The notes under the pieces: model-generated
The model's input: the letters and a program-made list of their open reading frames with translations, nothing else
Database searches by the model: none
Told to the model about the DNA's origin: nothing
Assembly (NCBI GenBank): GCA_039621445.1
Contig: CP154956.1
Span: 22,784,588-22,848,587 of the forward strand
From: Euglena gracilis
Taxonomy: Eukaryota; Euglenida; Euglenophyceae; Euglenales
Direction: 5' to 3'
DNA length: 64,000 nt
Part shown: positions 33,176 to 44,129 of the stretch, piece by piece
Layout of the letters: the number at the start of each line of letters is the position of its first letter
Numbering within the stretch: position 1 is the stretch's first letter
Translations under genes and position numbers: made by a program

Positions 33176-34732
33176 ATGCAGAGCACAAGCCCCAACCCCA
33201 AATTTGATTATGACTTGTTGATGAGTTCATTGAGCAATTGTGATGAAGATTGCGGGGATTGGAACGGTTTAAATGAAACAAGTTCCAATTCCCGACTCCC
33301 CAAGCAAGAAGAAGGCAATTTGACTCATTTGTCATTGTCAAAAGGCGAAACGCCTTCATTATTGCATGGGGGTAATGAACCCTCTTCATCATCATTGTCA
33401 TTGATTGCGCGGGATGTGGGTGGCAAAATGCCTTCCTCCGTCCCGATTCACCCATCATTGATGCGGCGAGGGGATGAACCCCTTGCCCCCTCACACTTGG
33501 TTACTCATGTTACCCATGAACAAAGTGAGGGGTATTTGCCCTTTGCTCTGTTCACACCCAAAAGATCCCCGGTGGAAGCACCGGTGGGCCTTTTGGAGTG
33601 CAACTCGGTGGAAACACCGTGTTTTTTCCAACCCCCCCCTCAATTACCACCCCCCACACCATTTCACGCTTTGCCGGGATTACCCGCGGAAGCTGCGATT
33701 TTCCCTGCATTGCCATGGAACCCAGATATGCGTCTGGTGGTGCCGGAAATCTCTGGTGCCGTTTCTATTGTGGAGGACTATGAGGAAGATTTGAGGGATA
33801 ACCTCACCCCCGGTGATGTTTTCCGAATTCTCGGTCAACTTCCAGCGGATCACCCGCTTAGCAAGCAAATTTTGCATGTCCACCAATGCGTTGCGGAATG
33901 CGCAACCATGCTCAACAAAGTTTTGCAGTTCGATGAGGACAATCAAAGGATTGTCAACACCAAACTGGAATGTTGCTGGAATTATTTGCAGGAAATCGGC
34001 AAATATTGCCAACACAATTTTGAAAATTCGGGGAAAGACCTTCAGCATTTTCGAGAAAGTGTTGACAGTATTTTGCGCATCCAACTTCCACAAAATTTCC
34101 AACAAATCAGCGAAATGCTGCATGAAGCGGAAACGCGGAATGATTCCAAGTTTCTGCATGTGCAGGATGGTATGAGCCATCTTTTTGCCCAATTGGAATC
34201 CTGTTCAACCATGTTACTGCAATTGCAGCAGCAGTTACAAGCGCAAAATGCCACCCCCAAAATGCCGGAAATCGGTAACTTTGTCGCGGTTGAGCATTTT
34301 GCCGCACTTACCAGTTCTTTCCAAGAAGCCCAACAACGGATTTTGCATCTTGGCTCGGAAATCGAGCACTTGAAGCAATTTCAAGCGAAAGTGCAAGAAA
34401 ATTTTGTTCCTCGTTCGCAAATCCAGCTTTTGGAGAAACGAATTTCACACTTGGAGCAAAAATCCTGCCATTGTGCCGCAAATCAGGATGGATTAACCAC
34501 CTTGAACGCGAAAATCGCGGATTGCGCACAACGGTTGGATTTCATGCAACAACAAATGCAAACGGACATTGGCGGTATTAATGCCACCGTTGTCGGTTTG
34601 CAGGAGCATGTTTCTGCACTTTCCAAGCGAATTCCCGACATTAGTGGTATTCAAGCCGCTATTGGGGAATTACAAACCCGTTGCACCTTGTTGTCCACCA
34701 CAGTGACGGAAATCCGCTCACTACCCCCCATT
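33176..34732 (+). pseudogene. gag: gag, copy C, part 1 (N-terminal and coiled-coil region)
   Basis: Starts at ATG 33176 (MQSTSPNPKFDYDLL), conserved in copy D at 54121 (MQSTGPNHQFNYALL), which supports the start. A Ser/Leu/Pro-rich N-terminus with PCFFQPPP (about residue 145) precedes LPWNPDMRLVVPE and a long coiled coil (about residues 220-510) containing QCVAECATMLNKVLQFDEDN and ETRNDSKFLH. The frame is open until the short LTR element inserts at 34733, after which translation meets a stop at 34766-34768. The nested insert plus duplication is 1,623 bp, a multiple of three, so the frame on both sides is the same. Confidence 0.88.
34729..34732. repeat. Target-site duplication CATT, left of short LTR element
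   Basis: CATT precedes the 5' LTR and recurs at 36352-36355. Confidence 0.85.
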
Positions 34733-35019
34733 TGTGAGCGCGGGCCAGATTTGAGATTTATTTTGTAAGAGATGCCAGCAGAAATTAGGCATTGCCTCAC
34801 AGAGATTTTGGGGAATTACATTTTTCACAGGCAAGCTGGCAAACAGTGTACAAGTTTGCGTGGGACTCTGAACTGGATTCAAAGTATCAAGTCTTGTCTT
34901 CTGGGGTGCTGTGTGGGGAAGTTTGGGAAGAAGACCCCTGAAGGCTGAAAAGTTGGAATTGGCCAGAAGTCTGATGTGGTGAAATTATCTGGACACACTG
35001 GACCATCCCCCAACTTGCA
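34733..35019 (+). repeat. 5' LTR of short element (287 bp)
   Basis: TGTGAGCGCGGGCC...CCCCCAACTTGCA; identical by eye to 36065-36351. Confidence 0.93.
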
Positions 35020-36053
35020 CAAACTTGTATGAGATTTGCAGTGCAGAAAAGCCCCGTACAAACGTACCTGTGGAGCCGGGGACACTCAGAAGTGAGAAGG
35101 CATGGAAGTGGCAGGCCAGCTCAGCAGCAGAAGGGGGACAAGGCAGAGGAAGGCATCAGTTGGCACACAGTGAGATGCTGTGTTGGGCCACCATGATCAA
35201 CTCTCCAGATCAAGCTAGCAGCGGGTGATCCTGGAGTTGGTGCTGCTGTGGGTCTTGGTTGGAGCCTGGGCTGAAGGACAGACGAATGTCAATCACAGCC
35301 CGCCATCATCATCAAAAATCTATCTCCATCTCCAAATTGTCTGTCAAGATGTCATTTCAGGGTCAAGTTCAAGTCAAGATGTCAATTTCAATTTCAAGAT
35401 CCCAAGGAATCTGTGGTGGAAGAAAGTTGTCATTTCAAGATTTCAATTACCCAAGGTCAATCTGTGGAGGATCCAAGGTGTGATGTCCAAGATTTCAAGT
35501 TCTCAAGTTCAAGATGTCAAGTTTCAACGTCATTGGTCAGTTACCCCCTGGAGATTTCGGCGCGAGGAGCCTGACCTCGTAAAAAACAGTGATCAGGGTT
35601 GTGCAACAGCCCTACAAATGCACATCTGGTGGCCATCTTCGAGTTCGTCTACCTGTTGCTGCTGCGATGGCTGTGGTGTGTGCCGCCTCCCCGTTCGGTG
35701 CTGGGCCGCTTCAAGGGGGCTCTGCTCCGGTTTGGCTCGGCGGGGGTCGCCGAAGCCCCGGCTGGACCCCATGGGGGGTCATGTTGTACGGGGTAGGTAG
35801 GTCGTACGACATGGCTCTCTAAGGTGGAAAGGCTGGGGTGGAGGTAGGCGGGCCCCACATGGTATTTATCTGTGGATTTGGACATGATTACGATTATCTG
35901 TGGATTCGAAGATTTTGCAATTTAAATTCGAGAACCGCCATTCGTCACTTTCCATGTCGTTGCTGCGTGTGTGTGTGTGTGTGTGTTGAATTTTTATCTC
36001 CGGCCCGCTCATTTTTTACTTCCGTTTTGGACAATTGCCTGGCAATTGTTTTT
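35020..36053 (+). other. Non-coding internal region of short element
   Basis: No conserved coding frame. Contains irregular repeats of TTTCAAGAT/CAAGATGTCA (35330-35525), a (GT)10 microsatellite at 35967-35986, and near its end a palindrome with arms ACAATTGCC/GGCAATTGT separated by one T (36031-36049). Open frames of up to 191 codons here have no recognisable protein. Confidence 0.75.
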
Positions 36054-36064
36054 GGGAAGGGGGG
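36054..36064 (+). promoter_or_regulatory. Polypurine tract, short element
   Basis: GGGAAGGGGGG abuts the 3' LTR; nearly identical to the family-2 tract GGGAAGGGGAG. Confidence 0.85.
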
Positions 36065-36351
36065 TGTGAGCGCGGGCCAGATTTGAGATTTATTTTGTAA
36101 GAGATGCCAGCAGAAATTAGGCATTGCCTCACAGAGATTTTGGGGAATTACATTTTTCACAGGCAAGCTGGCAAACAGTGTACAAGTTTGCGTGGGACTC
36201 TGAACTGGATTCAAAGTATCAAGTCTTGTCTTCTGGGGTGCTGTGTGGGGAAGTTTGGGAAGAAGACCCCTGAAGGCTGAAAAGTTGGAATTGGCCAGAA
36301 GTCTGATGTGGTGAAATTATCTGGACACACTGGACCATCCCCCAACTTGCA
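36065..36351 (+). repeat. 3' LTR of short element (287 bp)
   Basis: Copy of 34733-35019, followed by CATT (36352-36355) and then gag of copy C. Confidence 0.93.
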
Positions 36352-36355
36352 CATT
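36352..36355. repeat. Target-site duplication CATT, right of short LTR element
   Basis: Partner of 34729-34732; gag coding resumes directly after. Confidence 0.85.
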
Positions 36356-38868
36356 TCGCGTGCTCGGATATCCGAGTCACCGGAATTTCGCTCATTTTAT
36401 GACAAAGTGCTTGGTGACAACAAGGAAACCTTGCAAGTATTTTGTACAAGTTTGCTCCAAATTGAGGAAAGCGTGAATCGGAATGCCCGATCCATGCAAG
36501 ATGAGGTTTCTCGGTTGGATGGACGAATTTCTGCGTTGTTGGAAAAGCCAACCGCGGAAAATTCGCGCACCACCGTGGAAACCCCCACCAAGTCACTCCA
36601 CCAATTGCAAACCGTCTCAAATGCGGTAAAAGCGCTTGCGGGTCAACTCCGGAATGTGGAGGAGTCCCAAGGAAATCTTGCCCAAGAATTACGCTTGGTT
36701 TCTGAAAAGTTGCCACACTTGGAAGACTTTTCCCGTTACCGCAAACGCATTAGGCATTTGGAGACTGAGGTTGACCGTATTTGCGGCCAACTCCAGTTGG
36801 TGGAACATTTGGAAGAAACGGTGCATGACTTGTCCGCGAGTCTGGATAAAATGTCCGCTCCGGTACCGGTTGTGCCACCATCCACCGCGGTAAGCGCTGC
36901 GGTTGATATTCCAAATGTCCCGGAATCGCGTTCTCAAATTACCTTTTCCGGAGTAGGAATCCCTACATCCACTGCGAATTTGGTACAACCACCCGCGAAA
37001 ACGCGAATTGTACCACCTATGCATCTGCCAACACCACAAACTCACTCTTCGCACGACATTTCCGATGGGGAAATTGACCCCCCACTCGAAAATTCGAGTC
37101 TCCACCAAGAAATTCAACATTCCAACCTTGTACGAGGAATGAGCCAACACCCCACACCTGGTATTGGTCATGTGTCGCAATCGCGATCATACCAACAACC
37201 GAAGGGTTCTGGAATGCCAGACCACCCCACTGAGAGGAAACCCGCCCCACTGAGAGGATTTCACCACATTTTTCGCAATTCCCGCAGGAAAATCCTGCCA
37301 ACCTTACACTTGGTGCGGGAAATCCTGCACGGGTCAAACATGGAGCGGAAAATCCGCGAAACGCGTTTGGTGTTAAGAATTACCCTGACCCAAACCCCTG
37401 GAATACCACCGAGGGTCAGCGGGTTACTCAGAGAGACTTCAAGGGCACCATCGCAATCGCGAACAAGGTGAAGCCCCAATGGGACGGGGATCCAACCACA
37501 TGGAGACAATTTTTTCGGGATTGGGAGTACTATTGGGCACAAAAGGGACCCACCCAAGACCCGAATCCCGAAGTAGTCAAGATGGAATTCATCGATTGCC
37601 TACCGAGGGAGGAGCGAGAACGCGCACGCAATTTGGTGATACGTAATGGCGTATCATTCGATGACCTGGTTGAGCAATACGCTTCAACCAATTCAAGTCT
37701 GGTCACCAGGATTACCCTGGAGAAGAAGTGGCGACAATTCGCGCCATCGGATCGCAAATGGAAATCCATTGACCTTTGGTATGCCAAATGGTTAGCACTT
37801 GCTTCCGAAGTTGATGAACTTAGCGAGAAGCAAATGCGCGAACAATTCGATGCGGTTTTGTTGCATTTCACACCATCCCTCGTGAAGGATATCCATCGCG
37901 AGGAGTTGGCAGGGCATGAGATGACTCTTGCCCAACGTTGGAATTATGTGTCAAAACAACTCAAGCTCACACAAGTTTTGGGACAAATACAGTCCGCTTT
38001 CCAAACGCATCCCACCGCGGGAATCCCTGCGGGTGCGGTTAATGCGTTGCAAAAATCACCCATGTCACCAAGATCACCCACCACGGGATCGAAAACGCGG
38101 AATCAGCGTTCTTCGGACCAGGGCACGGATAAACTGTGCTTTTTGTGCAACAAATCTGGTCACATGTCTCGGGAATGCCCGAATCCCGATGCGCGAAAGC
38201 GTATTGGAAGCCCAAGGGGCTGGACCTCCTCACGGGGATCGGGTTCCTCGGCGTTTTCACGTCAATCGGGAGTTTCACGGTCTTCGGAGAACCGCTTTAG
38301 CGGCAGTAGGCCCAAGTCACCATCGCGTGATGGTCGGGAAACCCGTCCTTCTCGCGGTCGGTCACCTGGCCCCCCTGCCCGAAAACGGGATTTCAATCGC
38401 GATTCTTCACGATCTCGTTCGCGAAGTGGATCATCCTCTTCACGCGAGTCAACGGGGAAGTCCCGATACACCGGTCATGGTCGACGGGAAACCCGTTCAC
38501 CACGACGGTTTGACGGAAAAACGGAATACCGTTCCCCCCGTTATGCGGAATCCCGCCACAAATCCCGTTGTTCACTTTGCGGTTCCAAAGATCACCACGC
38601 ATCCAAATGTCCCAGATCTCGTTCCCCCCGGCCCGGCTACGGAAATCGCGGTAAGCGCCGCGATGACCGTGGTTACTCCTCCAACCGGCAAAAGGTCGGT
38701 TTCAAGATATCTTGTTTGGAGGAGGACACCCCGGCTTCGGGCAGGGAGGGGGATGAGACCTCGGACGGGGAATTTAATGAGGCCCGAATGGCGGTGCGCT
38801 CATTGAATTCCATCTATTCCACCAAAAAGTCCGTTGCCGGCTATGCGGCCGGTTCGGACTTGGAGTAG
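36356..38868 (+). pseudogene. gag: gag, copy C, part 2 (coiled coil, Gag core, two zinc knuckles)
   Basis: Continues in the frame of part 1: coiled coil (36380-36870), a Pro-rich linker with LVRGMSQHPTPGIGHV (37126-37175), then a frame change between about 37200 and 37370. The next frame carries the Gag core (KVKPQWDGDPTTWRQFFRDW from 37465 to about 37960), zinc knuckle 1 CFLCNKSGHMSREC at 38137-38178, an RS-rich basic region (RSRSRSGSSSS), zinc knuckle 2 CSLCGSKDHHASKC at 38569-38610, and an acidic tail ending AAGSDLE before TAG 38866-38868. The knuckles bind nucleic acid in related Gag proteins. The same frame stays open past the TAG into pol. Confidence 0.9.
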
Positions 38869-38951
38869 GGGAGCCCGAGGTCCGAGGGCACGGACCTCTG
38901 GGCTGATGAACAGATGGAGGTAAGACCTGATCAACCTTACCCCCCCTGCCC
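38837..38951 (+). promoter_or_regulatory. UAG gag-pol junction with conserved hairpin (probable readthrough element), copy C
   Basis: TAG at 38866-38868 is followed after GGG by a stem with arms AGCCCGAGGTCC (38872-38883) and GGACCTCTGGGCT (38892-38904): 12 bp with one bulged base and loop GAGGGCAC. The loop GGGCA could pair with TGCCC at 38947-38951 as a pseudoknot. A second hairpin, CCGGC/GCCGG, lies upstream at 38837-38852. Copy D keeps both arms unchanged (57715-57747). There is no stop between the TAG and pol. This layout resembles viral stop-codon readthrough signals; the function is inferred. Confidence 0.7.
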
Positions 38952-41900
38952 ATCCGCCTTCACGGTCAGTACCCGGAATTATTTCGGGTCCCCTACCACC
39001 CACTCCACATTTCCGCTCGGAATGCTGAGCAAAGTAGGAAAGGGTTCATGGGAGAGCTGGCATGCAAACGTATTTCCGCCAGACCCTTCACTTTGCGTAC
39101 CACCAATGGAATTACTCGTCCAAGCGGAAATCCGCATTCAAAATTTCTCCACCAAAGTCAAAACTCTCATTGACACGGGTTGTCGCATTGCACTGCTCTT
39201 TCGGTTGGGGTTGATACCGACCCCGCTCTGGGTATGCGCCAAGAAACCGATCAAAATTACAACCGCGGATAACACCCCCATGTGTGGTGGTGATTTGGGA
39301 TGTGTGCTCGAGATACTCTTGCCCATCACTCCGAAACATCACTCACAACCCCCACAAGTACAACATTTTACCAATATTTGGGGTTACGAGTCCGGAATTC
39401 ACGGGTCTGACGTAATTTTGGGATACCCATTTTTACGCCAGTACCGATTGGTTGTGGATTGCCACTCCCACGGTTTGCGCACAGCACTCACCACTTCATC
39501 GACACCCAAACCACCATCACCGTTGTCATCCACTATGATGACAACCGCTTTGCCCACACCGTTATCCACAATGGCAACACCGTTACCCACCACACCAACA
39601 ACCGTTTTCCACACCCGGGGTACGGAGAAAGCCTCCCCCCTGCCCAATGACACACCAACATGCGTTCCACATGAGGCAGGGCAGGCGAGTAGCGGTACCC
39701 CCGCCGTTCCACTGGGTTACAAGACGAAAGCCCAAAGGCCTGCAGTACGTACGGTGTCGAGTAGTCGCCCAGCTACACCACCACTCCGTTTCCCACCAGT
39801 TGTGCCGAATCCAGGCACACCTGTACAAGACTCACCGGCTAATGCCATCGACACCCACTTTCACGCACACCCGTCACACCATCACACTTCCTTCCAATGT
39901 GTGCACTGCAGGAGAATTTCCACCCAATCGGATTTCGATTGTGGATGTTTAGTTCAAAATCCGACACTAATCGCAATTCCGAAAACGGAATCCACCCCCC
40001 AGGATACACTTGGTTGTAGCCCGCAATGCGCGGAGGTACACCGAGTACTCCAACAACGCGGGTTAGCCTCGTTGTTCGGAAACGCGAAAAGCGCGATTCC
40101 TAATTACAATCGCGATCACACTTGTTACGAATTTGATGCGGAATGGGGAAACCCCCAACCTGTCCAAACTCCCTTGGGATTAACCCTTGTGGTAGTGGAA
40201 GACAACCCGCATGTTTGTGGATCCATTCATTGTGTTTCGACCCTTCAACCCGAAAATCGGGTGCATGAATACGCGAAACGCGTATGGAATGCTTTCAATT
40301 TTGGTCAATATCGCATTTTGGAACGATGGTTTTCCAAAATCGCGACATTGGCTGATTCTTTTGATTTGGCATTGGAAATCGATGCCTTCTCATCCAATGC
40401 ACATGCCCGTTTGCCACGTCATTGGTCACAACACTCCAACGCATTTGATAAATTTTGGGGTGATACGGTGTTATGGATGCACCCTCCCCCAAAACTTATC
40501 GAATGTGCGGTTGAGAAAATTCTGCGGGATGAAGCCCGTGGAGTTATTCTCATACCCATCATTCCGGAAGCGGAATGGTTCACCCAACTATCGTATGTAT
40601 GTTTTCATTGGTGGGATTTACCCACTAATGTACCGATTTTTGAGGATTTTTGTGGTAAAATATTACCACCCTTGACAGAAATCATTTTTCGCGTTTGTTT
40701 CTTCGATGCATTCGGAATGTCCGAATTTGCGGTGCCGAGGAAGCTCGGTAGCCCCAGGGATACCCTGGCGGTTTCCGCAGTCATCGAGAGTGCAGGTCAG
40801 CATCCTAAGTCAGCCGAATTCTGTTCGCGGATTACCCGCGAATTCCACGGTGTGCTGGAAAATCCAGTATACGCGTGCGACATCGACCCCGCGTTACGCG
40901 GTCCGTTCGGTGTTTGTAAGATCGAGCTTAAGGATGGAGCCAAGCCAATGCACCGGAAATTTTTTCGTTGTTCGGGAGAACGCGAACAAGCTCTCAATGA
41001 AATGATTGAGAAGCTTATTCAGCGCAAGTGGATAGTACCCTCGAAAAGCGAGTGGACATCCCAGGCAGTTGTTGTTCCTAAACCCCCAGACCCCTCAGGT
41101 CAGAAGAAATGGAGGCTGGTGCTGGATTACCGGTACCTGAACTCCCAAACAAGGGATGATCCCTTCCCGCTCCCCCTGATCGAGGATTTGATCACCAAAC
41201 AATCGGAAAACCGGTTGTGGTCAATTTTCGATCTGGAGGACGGTTTTCACCAAATGCACTTACACCCTGACTCCCAACCATACACGGCATTCGTGACATC
41301 CAAGGGTGTGTACCAATGGACGGTACTCCCCATGGGTGTTAAGAATGGCCCAGCTATGTTTCAGCGCATGATACAATGGGTTTTACGCGACTTACCGTTT
41401 GCCATTGTGTACATTGATGATGTGCTGGTGGGAACACCACCACCAACCGCAAAATCGAGCGAGGATATCCTCGTCACACATTTCCACCATGTTTGCGCGG
41501 TGTTAACCGCTTTTCAAAAACATGTGCTTTTCGCGAAAGGCGCGAAAATGCATTTGTTTCGGATACTTATAAAATTTTGTGGTCACATCCTCAGCAATGG
41601 ACAGCGGAAAGCCGCTCCGAGTAAACTCGAAGCCATTAAGAAATGGACCCCTGAGGTAATCAAAACGATTACCACCTCAAAGGATTTTTGGGATTAGCCC
41701 AATACTACGCGATTTATATGAAGGACTTCGCGAAAATCGCGGTGCCCCTCACCAAACAGCTCAAAAACCGGGCTGTTGACAATACCAAAGTCATTTGGGA
41801 TGACCAAATGCGCGAGGCCCTTGAGAAAATCAAGGTTTTGCTTTTGGAGAGTGTTGTCCTCGAAATCGCGGACCCGTACAAACCATACGTGATGGAAGTC

Positions 41901-43953
41901 GACAGCAGCGATTACGCTGTTGGCGGAGTTCTTAGCCAGCATAATGCGGCGAATGAGCTCCGACCTGTGGCTTTCTTCAGCAGAAAGTTACAGGGCGACG
42001 ATGGAAAAGGTCAAGTCAAATGGAGTATACGCGAGAAGGAAACCTACGCAATCGTGCTTATACTCCAGAAATTCCGCAGCTGGGTAGCCAGCAGTCTCGT
42101 CCAGATCCTCGTCAAGACCGATCATGAGAGTCTGCAACACTGGTACACCGAGGATTTGAACAAGGCCATGTCATCGGTCGGAAGGCGATGCAGATGGCAT
42201 GAGTTCTTGAGTCAATTCAACCTTGTGGTTATTTATACCCCTGGACACACAAAAAGTAGCGGATCCGCTCAGTCGGGCCCCTTGGTATTACCCTGGGAAC
42301 CCGGATGAGGGAGACGCGACTTTTCATGGAAGTCAGGAAGCTGACGAGTACGCACGTCGAAACGACGCTGCGGACAATCTTTTGGATTCCTTTCCCGTTT
42401 CACAACTATTCCTGGTCGCACCAGTGCGAGGAAGGCGCCGACGTGGAAGCACGTCCGGACCCCGGCGTATTACGCGCACGGAGTCCCCTTCCCCACTGTT
42501 CTTTCGCGAATGGGATTATAGTCGTGACCCGGTGTATGACACCATTGTCACCAGACTTCGTAATGGCGAAGTGCTGGATAATTACACTCTTTCACCTTTA
42601 CGGTTGGTTTTTCGCAATGAATCGGGTTACAAATATTGTATCCCCCAGGACCTGGTTGATGATGTGATTTTGTGTTATCACAACCATGGTCACCCTGGGG
42701 CCCCCAAACTTCTTTCGTTGGTGGGCCGCAGGTACTGTACAACCCTGAGCGAAAAAGAGCTCTACTCACGCTGTTTGCGAATAGCGCAACGGTGTCAAGT
42801 TTGTCAAGCGGTAAAACCCCGCAGAGGTACCCCCCCTGGTACGATGGACTTTTTCCCCGTACCCCCTGACATTTTTACATCCCTCTGCATGGATTTTCTG
42901 GAATTGGAACCGTGCAAAGGAACAGACGACAAAATTTACGATTACGTTTTTGTTGTCGTCTGCAGGCTGAGTGGGTACATTGTAGCCATTCCATGCCAGA
43001 AGTCAGGGTTGACTGCCCAAAGTTTGGCAGCTATATTTTTGGAGAAATGCATTTGCTTGATGGGTTTACCGAATGAAATCGTGAGTGATCAAGACCATTT
43101 GATTTCTTCAAGGTTTTTCACCACTTTGTGCGGTTTACTCGGAATCGAGCAACATTTTTCCATTATATACCGACCCAAAGGCAATGGTAGAGCCGAGGCA
43201 GCCGTGAAATCCGTCGTGAATATGCTTCGCCTTTCACTGGCTGACTCGCGCAGCAACTGGATATCAGTTCTACCATGGTCTTTGTTTTATATCAATACCC
43301 TACCAGGGTTGGTTTTACCTCACTCCCCCTATAAATTAGTTTTCGGACGGGACCCTCCGGCCATAGGGGATGTCCCTTCGGAGAGACCCGCCCGAACGAG
43401 TGTCAGTTGCGAGACCTGGTTTGCGGAAGTAGAAAATCTACGTTCTGCAGTCCAGAAACGCGTGACTGAGATTCATGCAGCAAAACGGAAATCGTTTTTG
43501 CAGAATTTCAAGTCACCTGTTTACAGTCCCGGTGACCGCGTGTGGGTACGGAATAGCCGTACTCGCATGCAGTCTTCCAAGCTGGACCCCCTCTGGCTCG
43601 GCCCCTGTGAAATCCTAGAAAGACTAGGTACCAGCGGGCGTTACAAGGTTGCATTACCGAATGGTGTTGAGGACGTTCATATGGACGACTTCAAGCCATA
43701 CCTGTCGCCACCGGATGGGAAACCCATCCCGTGTTTGCACTTCAAACCCCGTTCCAGATTACCTGAGACGGACGACTTTGTAGTCGATAAAATTATCGAT
43801 CACAAAATCGACAAAGGTATGCACCTTTGGAAGGTCCGCTGGAAAGGGTATGGGCCCGAGGAGGACACTTGGGAGCCAGCAACCAGTTTTGTTGGGTATG
43901 TCCAGCAAGATTGGAAGCTGTGGAATAAAAACATAACATTGATGTTTCCATGA
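38869..43953 (+). pseudogene. pol: pol, copy C: protease, Dam-like domain, RT, RNase H, integrase, chromodomain (two frameshifts)
   Basis: Domains (residues from 38869): aspartic protease with LIDTGCR (Asp about 102); a long Pro/Thr/His-rich linker with CVHCRR; a Dam-like domain, EIDAFSS to WMHPPPKLI (40370-40495) and DEARGVILIP, homologous to the family-2 domain but with HPPP in place of NPPF; RT with LVLDYRYLNS, FDLEDGFHQMHLHPDSQPY and YIDD at 41410-41421; RNase H with VDSSDYAVGG; integrase with H-H-C-C finger (YHNHGH, CQVC) and catalytic Asp (CMDF), Asp (VSDQ), Glu (GRAE) at D-35-E spacing; HMDDFKPYL; chromodomain (43780-43890, [18 protein letters not shown]). A 1-nt loss near 41675 and a 2-nt loss near 42250 together restore the frame. 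Stop TGA 43951-43953. Confidence 0.92.
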
Positions 43954-44129
43954 CAAGTTTTTGAGAACGCATGGGAAACCCATGTTGTTTTCTCTTCTTT
44001 TTATCATTGATTCTTATCATTCTTTCTTTCCGCAGAATTTTTGTTTGCCAACCAATACCCAAACCAGGGAGATACCCTTTCACTTGACAACAAACCACAC
44101 AATTTACCGTACCGACCCCGGGCGGTATC
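43954..44129 (+). promoter_or_regulatory. pol-ORF3 spacer with strong splice-acceptor-like site, copy C
   Basis: A long pyrimidine-rich tract from about 43985 ends in CTTTCTTTCCGCAG, AG at 44034-44035, 95 bp before the ORF3 ATG. Copies B and D have the same feature. ORF3 is therefore probably translated from a spliced subgenomic RNA, as env is in retroviruses (inference). Confidence 0.6.

Larger units (their letters stand above)
34733..36351 (+). mobile_element. Short non-autonomous LTR element (TRIM-like, 1,619 bp) in gag of copy C
   Basis: Two 287-bp LTRs that look identical by eye (34733-35019 and 36065-36351; TGTGAG...TTGCA), a 1,045-bp internal region with no credible gene, a polypurine tract and a CATT duplication. 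It lacks gag and pol and must use proteins from another element. The TGTGAG start, the GGGAAGGGGGG tract and the 4-bp duplication resemble the family-2 element and differ from family 1 (TGTGTAC, 5-bp duplication). No clear TGG primer site directly follows the 5' LTR. Confidence 0.9.

Noticed and set aside
35225-35800. A 191-codon open frame in the short LTR element
   Set aside because: No recognisable domain, simple-sequence composition, and the element is structurally a non-coding LTR element.
38866-38868. Alternative genetic code in which UAG or UGA is sense
   Set aside because: Pol of C and of family 2 end at UGA and pol of D ends at UAG, right after conserved chromodomains, so both codons act as stops elsewhere.
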